Source: Ehretia macrophylla
Taxonomy: Eukaryota; Streptophyta; Magnoliopsida; Boraginales; Ehretiaceae
Reading direction: 5' to 3'
NCBI GenBank assembly: GCA_037974665.1
Contig: CM075771.1
Coordinates: forward strand, 17,705,425 to 17,769,424
Length of the DNA: 64,000 bases
The notes under the pieces were generated by a model, which searched no databases, was not told the DNA's origin, and was given only the letters and a program-made list of their open reading frames with translations. The position numbers were made by a program, and so were the translations under genes. How positions within the stretch are numbered: the stretch's first letter is position 1; each line of letters starts with the position of its first letter. This document shows, in pieces, positions 29,267-38,213 of the stretch.

Positions 29267-29362
29267 TCACTCCAGGGGTTCATCATTAGGTACATTGTCC
29301 TCGGGTTCCTGTACCTGTTCTTCTTCACTTGAGATGATAAAAGAGGGTGAGTCCTTATGAAC
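29267..29362 (-). other. Conserved 31-codon open segment with acidic C-terminus (element 1 copy)
   Basis: Read on the minus strand from just after an in-frame TGA (29,363-29,365) to the TGA at 29,267-29,269, this gives VHKDSPSFIISS followed by EEEQVQEPEDNVPNDEPLE and a stop. The same 31 codons, without indels, are open in elements 2 and 4. There is no ATG, so it could only be translated as a spliced 3' exon or as a remnant. The CTCAAG/CTCAG just before the acidic stretch could be a splice acceptor; that is inference. I recognise no family. Confidence 0.45.
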
Positions 29363-29440
29363 TCAGTGAGGGGGAAACGAGAAATAAGTTTTGAAACTCA
29401 TTTTCTGGTTAAAATTATGAAAATCCCTTTCTCAAACACG

Positions 29441-29507
29441 AATACAACAGAAATACAAGTACAGAAATACAAGTATAGAAATACAAGTACAGAAATACAA
29501 GTACAGA
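29441..29507 (+). repeat. 14-bp minisatellite private to element 1
   Basis: Four 14-bp units of AATACAAGTACAGA occur at 29,452-29,507, one with a TATAGA variant, preceded by a shortened 11-bp unit at 29,441. The corresponding place in elements 2 and 4 has no such array, so the expansion happened in this copy after the family dispersed. Confidence 0.9.
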
Positions 29508-29560
29508 ACAGGAATACCGGTCTTTCCTCCCCGAGGTTCTCTAGGAACCAAGCGAGAGTA

Positions 29561-29566
29561 CTTATA
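29561..29566 (-). promoter_or_regulatory. TATA-like site of LTR element 1
   Basis: On the minus strand this reads GTGTATAAGTACTCTCGC. The same TATAAGTACTCTCGCTTGG context is kept in elements 2 and 4, downstream of a conserved GC-rich region of about 300 bp (29,570-29,850 here). Its conservation and the flanking C/G-rich sequence fit a core promoter at the U3/R boundary of an LTR. The evidence is sequence pattern only; a functional start site is not shown. Confidence 0.5.
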
Positions 29567-31500
29567 CACATAGTAAAAAGGATACAGTGAGCTTTTGCTC
29601 TCAGATCAGTTCCAGGATCAGTTGTTGCGGCCGACTTCAAATCATCCCCCAAACACGCCAGGTGGGTGTACTCCGGATGTACCCCGAAATCCTACGACCC
29701 AACTCTCCGAGGAAGTCTAGCCCCCAAGCGAGAGAGGGAATGGGACCATGGTAGTCACGGGTGCACCGGCAAGCCCGATGCCGCCCGGTGTGCGTGATCG
29801 CTACCATGCCAACAGGAAAGGTTGCAACCTTGTATGCAATGCACATTCATGACAGGTAATATATCACAGAAGGAGGACAACAAAGTACGTTGCCTCTGGA
29901 CAGTCATAAGATTGCACATTGATAGGTAAACAAGCAGGGCACGATAAGACAGGAAATTTCACTTGAAAGACATATAGAGTTATATGAAAATTAAACAGGC
30001 AGCCATGTAACACATGTAAAACAGGCCATATAACTCATTACGAAGCCCACGTAATCAAGTGATAAGATTATTCAACATGCAGTGAAATTAACACGGGTTT
30101 GGTAGCAAGAAAAGCTTATTTGACAACATGCCATGGTCAAATTCACATTTGAAGTTATGAAACATTTACGGGCAGCCCACTAAGCATATAATTTCCATAT
30201 AATAACCAAAAGATCAACACTTAGCAAAACTACCTAGTCATTAGGGTTTCCATTTCATACTTAATTGTGTGATTAAAACCCTAAGTCAACTCAAAATCAT
30301 TCTCAAGTCATGCATCATTCAATTCAAGCATCCTCAAGTACTCAAAACAGTCCACATAACATCCCAACACCACATTTCCACACAAATAGAACCACAAGAG
30401 AGGTTACAACAATTTCCCAAGCACGTAGCTAAAAGAACCCTTTATTGCAATATGCTGTTTTCCCACAATAAATAGGATAATCAAACAATATCCAAAATCA
30501 GTGAATAAGATTTCAAATTAAAGCTTAAGAAGTTAACTAAAATCAGAAACAAGCCTTGCATCAATTGGAGTTCAGAATCATTAGTTATAGCCGAAACAGT
30601 GAGGTAACACAAAACTGTCCAGATTTGCATACTTTTCAGAAATTGACGTTTTTGAGGTCATTAGGGTCAGTTTTAGCTTTGGTCCATTTCTGACAAAATT
30701 GTCCAGAACTGAAAAATCTAGCAGTGCACCAAATTTCATGAATTTTTTACAACATTTACTAAGTCAAATATGGTTCTTTCCACAAGGTCAGTGCACCGGC
30801 CAAAACCTGCTTCATTTTTCCAGATTTCCAGATTTGGTCACATGTTAAAGATTTGCTATTTTGTGGTCCTTAGAGTGAAAATTACCTTCGGTCTTTTTCT
30901 CGGAAAAATGTTCAAAACTGTCCAAACTAGTCACCCACCAATTTTCAAGCATTTTAAACATCATTTGCTTAGCTAAACTTACCTCGAACAGACTGGTCAG
31001 AGAGTTGTCATCCATTTCGACTTCACCTAGCATCATTTTCAAGCCAAGATCTTGCCATGCATGGTTGTTTAAGCTTATGAACGACCATATATCTCAAGTA
31101 CAGAAGCAAATACACACATTCATGAGCATGCATGAGAAATTTTGAAGAGCTTTCAAAGGTTTTAACCCTCACCTTAGCAATCAACCACAAAATGCTCAAA
31201 ACCTTTGTTGAAGCACAACTTTCTCCTTCTCCTTGCTTAGGCGACAACCCAACTAGCTTTTCTCTATTTTTCCTAGCTTAGTGATCAAAATATTAGCACA
31301 TGCATGAGGTTAAAACATGAATAAAACAAATGGATGTTGAGAAGCTCACCTAGGCCGATTATGAAGCTTCAATGCACATGCATGAGAAATTTTCGAACTC
31401 TAGCTTGTTTGCTTGAGTTGCTTGGATGATTTGCTTGCCTTGTTCGACTAAGGTGTGATGAAGATGAGCAAGGATGGTGAGAGCTCAGCCAAGGCTGAGT

Positions 31501-31568
31501 ATGAGAGAGGAAAATGAGCGTGAGAGAGAAATGTGAGAGGAAGAAATGAAGGAAATGAAAATAAAACA
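31501..31568 (-). other. Purine-rich tract (CT-rich on the element's sense strand)
   Basis: GAGAGAGG, GTGAGAGAGAAATGTGAGAG and AAGAAATGAAGGAAATG follow one another. On the minus strand this is a CT-rich run matching those at 42,107-42,169 in element 4 and at the window end in element 5. Such tracts are frequent in plant 5' leaders, but here it lies within the LTR. Its role is unknown. Confidence 0.6.
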
Positions 31569-32025
31569 AAAGCTTTGCAACTTGAGGAGCATGCTCGGCC
31601 TTGAGGCTTTCAATTTCAGCTTGTCTTCAAAATGCTTTAAATTTTGAAATGTCTAGCATGGCAAGGTGTTATGGCCGAGAATGGTGAGGAGAGTGAGGGA
31701 AATTTGAGCAATTTTTTAATGCTTTGAGTCATAGGTTGTCGTAGCAGGGGATACAATAAAATAATTTGCTCAAACCTTGTGCAAAACCATGGTATGGTTG
31801 GCCAAGGCTAATAAAATGGCTGAATTTGTGTCATCTTGTGCATTATTCTAATTGTATCTAGAAGTGCAAAAAGAATAATGGATAAAGAACAAGGAATGTT
31901 TTGTTTTTGGTGAATTTTTGTCTTCTAGTGAATTGGTTTAGGATTATTATATTGATAGTGGACTTAGTAGGATTGTTTAATAGTCTAGTGCTCCGTGTAA
32001 GATGCTTACTTGATTAGTGTGAAGG

Positions 32026-32246
32026 CACGCTTTCCTAGGTCTAGGCATGCACTACGAGGTAGAACACGAACTACGATACGAACACACGTTTTTTCAAGTA
32101 AATGCACGCAATCTCAAACTAATGCACGTAATTCAATGCATAGCACATAAAATGAGCTCGTTTCTTAAACCTAGGTCATGGCACACAAATCTAGGTTAGG
32201 GCACATGAAGCTAGGTTTCGCATGCAAATCGGGGTCGGGCATCACA
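32026..32246 (-). repeat. Degenerate 19-20-bp minisatellite at the LTR end (element 1)
   Basis: GCACGC/GCACAC cores alternate with TAGGTYTAG or CTAGGTT about every 19-20 bp up to the terminal TCACA. On the sense strand these are CGTGCCNTNACCTAGNTTTG-like units, as in elements 3, 4 and 5. The units are heavily diverged, so the array is old and belongs to the family rather than to this copy. Confidence 0.7.
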
Positions 32247-32251
32247 GCAGC
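32247..32251 (+). repeat. Target-site duplication (right) of LTR element 1, GCAGC
   Basis: This GCAGC matches 28,625-28,629 and is directly followed by the continuing satellite monomer (GCCTTTTTTTTGGAGCCC). Confidence 0.88.
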
Positions 32252-33528
32252 GCCTTTTTTTTGGAGCCCAAAATCGAATGTTTTCATTAGTTTCGGGACA
32301 CTTTTCTTCTTTAGAGCTGTTTTTCCGTCCCGGATCGTACGTCGTGAGCCGCGAAAAGAACGACAACCTATTCCATCACATTTCTATTACCGAATCCTAA
32401 GCCACCTTGGGCAAGACAACTTCGCTTCACGTCGAGGCTGGGCCCACAAAGCGAGGGCGTAGGGCTTAGGACCAGGTCTCCGTCGCTCCGTTGCCCAAAA
32501 CTTTTGATCCGTAAGGATTTACGCGGCGCACAACATACCATTGGACAGCTCTCCGAGAGCTCTACGATAGAAGCAGCAACCCTGCTCGGCCGCGCCTGTT
32601 TTCAGAGCCCAAAATAGAACATTTTCAGCAGTTTCGGGACACATTTCTTTTTTTGCGCTGTTTTTCCATCCCGGATCGTACATCGTGAGCCGCGAAAAGG
32701 ACGAAAACCTAATCAACAACATTTCTTTTATCGAATCCCACGCCACCTTGGGCAAGACAACTTTGCTTCACGTAGAGGCTGGGCCCGCAAACCAAGGGCG
32801 GGGGGCTTAGGACAAGGTCTCCGTCGCTCCGGTGCCCATAACTTTTGATCCCTAAGTAGTTACACGGTGCACAGCATACCGTTGGAAAGCTCACCAAGAG
32901 CTCTACGACGGGGGCAGCAAGCTTGCTCAGCTGCGCCTATTTTCAGAGGCCAAAATTGAACGTTTTCATCAATTTCGGGACACATTTCTTCTTTTGCACA
33001 GTTTCTTCATCCCGGATCGTACGTCGTGAGCCGCAAAAAGGACGACAACCTAATCTATCACATTTCTATTACCGAATCCCAAGGCACCTTGGGCAAGTCA
33101 TCTTAGCTTCACTTAGAGGTTGGGCCCGCAAACCGAGGACGTGGGGCTTGGGACCAGGTCTCCGTTGCTCCGATGCCCATAACTTTTGATTCGTAATGAG
33201 TTACGCGGCGCACAACATACCATTGGAAAGCTCTCCTAGAGCTCTACAACGTGGGCAGCAAGCTTGATCGTATGCGCCTATTTCGAAGCCAAAAATTGAA
33301 TGTTTTCATCAGTTTCGGGACACTTTTCTTCTTTTGCACTATTTTTCCTTCCTAGATCGTACGTTGTGAGCCGCGAAAAGGACGACAACCTAATCCATCA
33401 AATTTCTATTACCGAATCCCACGGTACCTTGGGCAAGAAAACTTCACCTCACGTAGAGGCTAGGCTTGCAAACAGAGGACGTAGGGCTTTGGACCAGGTC
33501 TCCGTCGCTCCAGTGCCCATAACTTTTG

Positions 33529-33737
33529 ATCTGTAAGGAGTTACGCGGTGCACAGCATACCGTTGGAAAGCTTTCCGAGACCTTTAAGACGAGGGCAGCA
33601 AGCTTGATCATTTGCGCCTATTTTCGGAGCCCAAAATCAAACGTTTTCATCAGTTTCTTCACACTTCTCTTCTTATGCTCTGTTTTTCTATCCCGGATCG
33701 TATGTCATGAGCCGCGAAAAGGACGACAACCTAATCC
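33529..33737. repeat. Internally deleted monomer, 209 bp
   Basis: The monomer jumps from CCTAATCCAT straight to AACTTTTGATCC, losing about 132 bp. The bases CAT(A)A are present at both edges of the loss (CATCAC and CATAAC), which fits slippage or end joining at a 3-4-bp microhomology. Confidence 0.9.
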
Positions 33738-34759
33738 ATAACTTTTGATCCAAAAAGAGTTACGCGGTGTACAGCGTACCGTTGGAAAGCTCTTCGAGTG
33801 CTCTACAACGGAGGCAGCAAGCTTGCTTGGCTGCGCCTATTTTTGGAGCCCAAAATTGAACATTTTTATCAGTTTCGGGATATTATTCTTCTTTTGCGCT
33901 GTTTTTTCATCCCGGATCCTACGTCGTGAGCTGCGTAAAGGACGACAACCTAATCCATCACATTTCTATTACTGAATCACACGCCACCTTGGGCAAGACA
34001 ACTTCGCTTCATTTAGAAGCTGGGCTCGCAAACCGAGGACGTGGGGCTTAGGACCAGGTCTTCGTCGCTCCGGTGCCCATAACTTTTGATCTGTATGGAG
34101 TTACACGGCGCACAGCATACCGTTGGAAAGCTCTTCGAGAGCTCTACGATGGGGGCAACTAGTTTGCTGTGCTACACCTGTTTTCGGAGCCCAAAATTGA
34201 ATGTTTTCATTAGTTTCGGGACACTGTTCTTCTTTTGCGTTATTTTTCCATCCCATATCGTACGTCGTAAGCCGCGAAAAAGACGACAACCTAATCCGTC
34301 ACATTTCTATTACCGAATCCCACTCCACCTTCAACAAGACAACTTCGGTTCGCGTAGAGGTTGGGCCCGCAAACCGAGGGCGTGGGGCTTGGGACTAGGT
34401 CTCCGTCCCTCCGGTGCCCATAACTTTTGATCCGTAAGGAGTTACGCGGCGCACAACATACTGTTGAAAGCTCTCCTAGAGCTCTACAATGAGGGCAGCA
34501 AGAAAGCTCGGCTGTGCCTATTTTCGGAGCCCCAAATCGAATATGTTCATCAGTTTCGAGACACTTTTCTTCTTTGGCGCTGTTTTTTCGTCCCGGATCG
34601 TACGTCGTGAGTCGCGAAAAGTGCGACAACCTAATCCATTACATTTCTACTACCGAATACCATGCTACCTTGGGGAAGACAACTTTGCTTCATGTGGAGG
34701 CTGGGCCCGCAAACCGAGGGCATGGGGCTTAGGACCAGGTCTCCGTCACTCCAGTGCCC

Positions 34760-34956
34760 ATAACTTTTGATCCGTAAGGAGTTACGCGGCGCATAGCATA
34801 CCGTTGGAAAGCTTTCTGAGAGCTCTACAACGGGGGCAGCAAGCCTGATCATTTGCGCCTATTTTCGGAGCCCAAAATCAAACGTTTCATGTAGAGGCTG
34901 GCCCCGTAAACCGAGGGCGTGGGGCTTAAGACCAGGTCTCCGTCACTTCGGTGCCT
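34760..34956. repeat. Internally deleted monomer, 197 bp
   Basis: AACGTTT is followed directly by CATGTAGAGGCTGG at about 34,887. The normal stretch from TTCATCAGTTT to CTTCACGTAGAG is missing, about 144 bp. TTTCAT/TTCA shared by both edges suggests microhomology. Confidence 0.9.
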
Positions 34957-36163
34957 ATAACTTTTGATTTGTAAGGAGTTACGCGTCGCACAACATACCG
35001 TTGGAAAGCTCTCCGAGAGCTCTACGACGTTGGCAGCATGACCCTAAGGACATTTTTGTCAGAAATGGACTAAGGCTAGACCCTAAGGACCTCAAAAATG
35101 ACAATTATCGAAATGTGTGCAAATCTGGACAGTTTTGTGCAATCCCACTGTTTTGGCTATAACTATTGATCTCGAACTTCAAATGATGCAAGGTTTGTTT
35201 TTGAATTTAGTTCACTTCTTAAGCTTTAATTTGACATCTTATTCACTAGAATTGGAGATTTTTTGCTTGTCTTAATGATTGTGAGAAAACAGCCTATTGC
35301 AGTAAGGGTTTCACTTAGTGTTATGCTTAGAAAAATTGTTGTAACTTCTCTTGTTGAATTAATGCTTGGGATTGTGGCTTTGGGATGTTGTGTGGACTGT
35401 TTTGAATATTTGAAGATGTTTGAATTAATTGATGTATGGCTTGAGATTGACTTTGAGTTGACTTGGGGCTTAATAGCACGGATAAGCACGAAATGGAAAC
35501 CCTAGTGACTAGGCAAACTTGCTAAGTGTTGATCCTTTGAATATTGAGTGTAATTATATGTTTAGTAGGCTTCCCGTAGTTTCCTTATAGCCCTAAATAT
35601 GATTTTGATTCGTTGCATGTTGACAAATAGGCCTTTCTTGCATCCGAACCACGTAGATTGTTGTTGCATGTTGAATAACCTTATTATTTGATTACGTGGA
35701 CGTTGAAATGAGTTATATGACCTGATTTACTTGCATTACATGTGGCTGCCCGTTTAATGTTCATATAACTCCATATGCTTTTCAAGTGAAATTACTTGTC
35801 TATTCGTGCCTCACTTGTTTACTTGTCAATGTGCAATCTTAAGACTGTCCAGAGACAACCTACTTTGTTGTCCTCCTAATGTGATATATTAAATGTCATA
35901 AATGTGCATTGCATACAAGGTTGCAACCTTTCATTCTGGCGTGGTAGCGTTCACGCACACCGGGCGGCATCGGGCTTGCCGGTGCAACCGTGACTACCAT
36001 TGTCCAATTCCCTCTCTCGCTTGGGGGCTAGACTTCCTCGGAGAGTTGGGTCGTAGGATTTCGGGGTACATCCGGAGTACACCCACTTGGCGTGTTAAGG
36101 GGATGATTTGAAGTCGGCCGCAACAACTGAGAGCAAAAGCTCACCGTATCCTTTTTCTATATG

Positions 36164-36169
36164 TATAAG
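36164..36169 (+). promoter_or_regulatory. TATA-like site of LTR element 2
   Basis: TATATGTATAAGTACTCTCG keeps the TATAAGTACTCTCGCTTGG context seen in elements 1 and 4. The region upstream (35,890-36,150) is the most conserved part of the LTR by eye and unusually GC-rich for it (GGGCGGCATCGGGCTTGCCG). No transcript evidence is available. Confidence 0.5.
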
Positions 36170-36342
36170 TACTCTCGCTTGGTTCCTAGAGGACCTCGGG
36201 GAGGAAAGACTGGTAATTGTGTTCCTTTACTTTATATTATTGTTATGTACTTAATTGTGTTATATTCATGCTTGCAAAAGGATTTTCATAAGTTGAACCG
36301 GAAAATGAGTTTCAAAACCTATTTCTCGTTCCCCCTCGCTGA

Positions 36343-36438
36343 GTTCATAAGGACTCACCCTCTTTTATCATCTCAGGTGAAGAAGATCAAGAACAGGTAC
36401 CTGAGGACAATGTGCCTAACGATGATTCCTTGGAGTGA
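36343..36438 (+). other. Conserved 31-codon open segment with acidic C-terminus (element 2 copy)
   Basis: After an in-frame TGA at 36,340-36,342 the frame reads VHKDSPSFIISG, then EEDQEQVPEDNVPNDDSLE and a TGA at 36,436-36,438. Compared with the element 1 copy, length and stop are kept and several differences are at third positions. The possible acceptor ATCTCAG lies directly before GTGAAGAAG. It may be a decayed exon or coincidence; no family is recognised. Confidence 0.45.
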
Positions 36439-37065
36439 TTGCCTATCCTATGTGTTTTGCGTGATTATGGCTATATATGAACACTATGCTACTTGAAGAC
36501 CATTTCTTTTTATGTTGTTCAATGTTTGTAATGTAAAAGACCCCCGTTGTAATTTGGGGTCTAATTTTGGTTTGTACTAATATTAACTAGACAGACACTA
36601 GACACTACTATGATCGTTTTGCTATTATTACTACTAGTATCTATCATAGGATTATGATGTAATAGGTAAAGACTAAGTAAGCGAACCTATCCAATCTTAA
36701 GCAGGTACTCGCTATTAAGCTAAGATCAACAAGTACTTTATAACAAGGATTAACAAACAAACGAGACATAGTATCATACTAGGTTATTAATCAAATGTGA
36801 CATATAGTTAGTAGGCGTTTCAATTGATGGTAAATAATAATCCTAGTTGGAAATGAAATTGAGATTGGAAAATTTGAGGTGTTTAGAGGATTAGGTCGAA
36901 CCAAGAGCCTAATTACAGCCGTTATGCTGTCGGTTTTCCGAAAAATTTTGGAGTTTAGGCTAAACATTAAGTGTTAAATTTTCATGAACGATTAAGTACG
37001 AGACGAGACTTGAATGTTTAGATCACACCCTAGTCTAACCTTATAGGCTGGGTTGGGGCGTGACA

Positions 37066-37184
37066 AGACATCTTCGCTTCACGTAGAGGCTGGGCCAGCA
37101 AACCGAGGGTGTGGGCTTGGGACCAAGTCTCCGTCACTCCGGTGCCCATAACTTTTGATCTGTAAGGAGTTATGTGGCGCACAG
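37066..37184. repeat. 119-bp satellite remnant between elements 2 and 3
   Basis: This is one part-monomer, from AGACATCTTCGCTTCACG to GTTATGTGGCGCACAG, in normal orientation. It separates the right end of element 2 from the left end of element 3. The 5-mers at the element ends (AGACA after element 2, CACAG before element 3) differ, so the two pieces do not come from one insertion at one site. Confidence 0.95.
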
Positions 37185-38213
37185 TGTGAGGCCCGACCTA
37201 GATTTACGTGCGATACCTCGTTTCGTGTGCCTAACCTAGATTTGCGTGCCTTGACCTAGGTTTAAGAGTCGTGTTTCATTTTGTGTGCCTTGCATTGAAT
37301 TACGTGCATACATTTAGGGTTGTGTGCATTTACTTGAGAAACGTGCATTCATCTCGTAATTCATTTACTTGGAAAACATGCACTCTCCATAGCTTAATTT
37401 TATCACTCAATGGTTCATCAAGTCATGCAAGCTACTTAGGAGCTCGACCAAGCAAAGCTAAGAGCAAAGAAACGCACATGCAACCTCATAGCACATTCAT
37501 TTTGGCTTAGGTAGGTTTGTTAGCTTCCATTTCATTTTCTTTTGTTCTAGCCACTTGCACATACTAAGAACATGGTTACTAAGCTAGGAATTAGAGAAAT
37601 CTCAAGTGGTCTCTCGGCTCAGCAAGGAAAAAGGTCGACATTGTGCTTCATCAAGAGTTTGTGCATCTTCTTTGTTGTCTTGCCAAGGTGAGGGCCAAAA
37701 CTTCTTGAAAAGCTTTCAAAAAAATACATGCATGCCTTTAAATGTCTATTTTTACCTCTGTACTTGTGATATATGTGTGTACATGAACTTTTGTAAGCAT
37801 GCAAGGCAAGATAATTGGGTAGAATGTGAAGATAGGTGAAATCGCGTATTTGGCAGCTTTCTGTTCTGTTGGTACGAAGTGATTTTGACTACGTAAATGA
37901 TGTTGAAAATGCATTAAAATTGGTAGGTGACTAGTTTTGCCAGTTCTAAGCAGTTTTAATTGAAATAGGCCAAAGCTTATTTTGAACCTAAGGTCCTAAA
38001 AATGGCAAAATATCAAAATGTGTCCAAATCTGGAAAATCTGGGAAAATGAAGCAGGTTTTGGCAGATTCACTGTCCTTGTAGAATGAACCAGTTTTGGCT
38101 TGGTAGATGATATCCAAAATGCATGAAATTTGATATGCTGCTATATTTTGCAGTTCTGGACATTATTGTCATAAATAGACTAAGGCTAAATCTGACCCTA
38201 AGGTCCTCAAAAA
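37185..38213 (+). mobile_element. LTR element 3: right-truncated, internally shortened copy (1.0 kb)
   Basis: It starts with the family end TGTGAGGCCCGACC and the 19-20-bp minisatellite (to about 37,385). It then continues with TTTTCTTTTGTTCTAGCC and CTAAGCTAGG motifs that match element 4 near 42,340-42,400. The CT-rich tract of element 4 (42,107-42,169) is missing, so there is an internal deletion. It ends at CCTCAAAAACGACAAC, where the sequence passes into satellite. The element normally has AAAAACGTCAATTATCG there and the satellite has AAAAGGACGACAACC, so the junction falls in a shared ACGACAA-like microhomology. Confidence 0.85.

Larger units (their letters stand above)
28630..32246 (-). 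mobile_element. LTR element 1: 3.6-kb probable solo LTR, complete, with TSD
   Basis: The 3,617-bp insert begins TGTCACGCCC and ends GGGTCGGGCATCACA, the TG...CA inverted ends typical of LTRs, between perfect 5-bp duplications. Its two ends are not direct repeats of each other. I see no primer-binding site, polypurine tract or gag/pol reading frame, so it behaves as one LTR without an internal region. Taken in the direction TGTGA...GTGACA it lies on the minus strand and aligns with element 4 and the partial elements 2, 3 and 5. It carries the terminal 19-20-bp minisatellite, a purine-rich tract, the TATA-like site, the conserved acidic open segment and a private 14-bp minisatellite. The transcriptional sense is my inference from the TATA-like site. 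A nonautonomous element lacking recognisable LTRs is the alternative. I see no gene in it. Confidence 0.8.
32247..35038. repeat. Satellite block B: ~9 monomers, two with large deletions
   Basis: The same 341-bp satellite as block A resumes in phase after element 1. Landmark ATAACTTTT positions include 33,529, 33,738, 34,760 and 34,957. Two monomers are strongly shortened (33,529-33,737 and 34,760-34,956). The block stops inside a monomer at GGCAGCA near 35,038, where element 2 begins. Confidence 0.96.
35039..37065 (+). mobile_element. LTR element 2: left-truncated copy (2.0 kb)
   Basis: The right end GGTTGGGGCGTGACA is intact and matches the end of element 4 and, reverse-complemented, the start of element 1. 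The left end is broken. Satellite stops at GGCAGCA and the element begins abruptly in the part that corresponds to about 42,970 in element 4 (GGACATTTTTGTCAGAAATG). The first bases, TGACCCTAAGGA, look like an extra copy of a motif that recurs about 35 bp downstream, so the junction has a small rearrangement. The TATA-like site, conserved GC-rich core and acidic open segment are present. The 5 bp after the right end (AGACA) have no partner, so the original left end was lost after insertion. Confidence 0.85.

Noticed and set aside
28630-32246. Complete LTR retrotransposon with gag-pol, or a DNA transposon
   Set aside because: There are no long direct terminal repeats, no protease, reverse transcriptase or integrase motifs and no transposase frame. 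TG...CA ends with a 5-bp duplication point to an LTR.
36161-36496. Open frame MYKYSRLV... in element 2, with a similar frame at 44,301-44,651 in element 4
   Set aside because: The two copies differ by insertions and low-complexity stretches in the middle. The similarity follows from conserved LTR DNA, and I recognise no domain. The frame overlaps the shorter acidic segment, which is the better conserved one.
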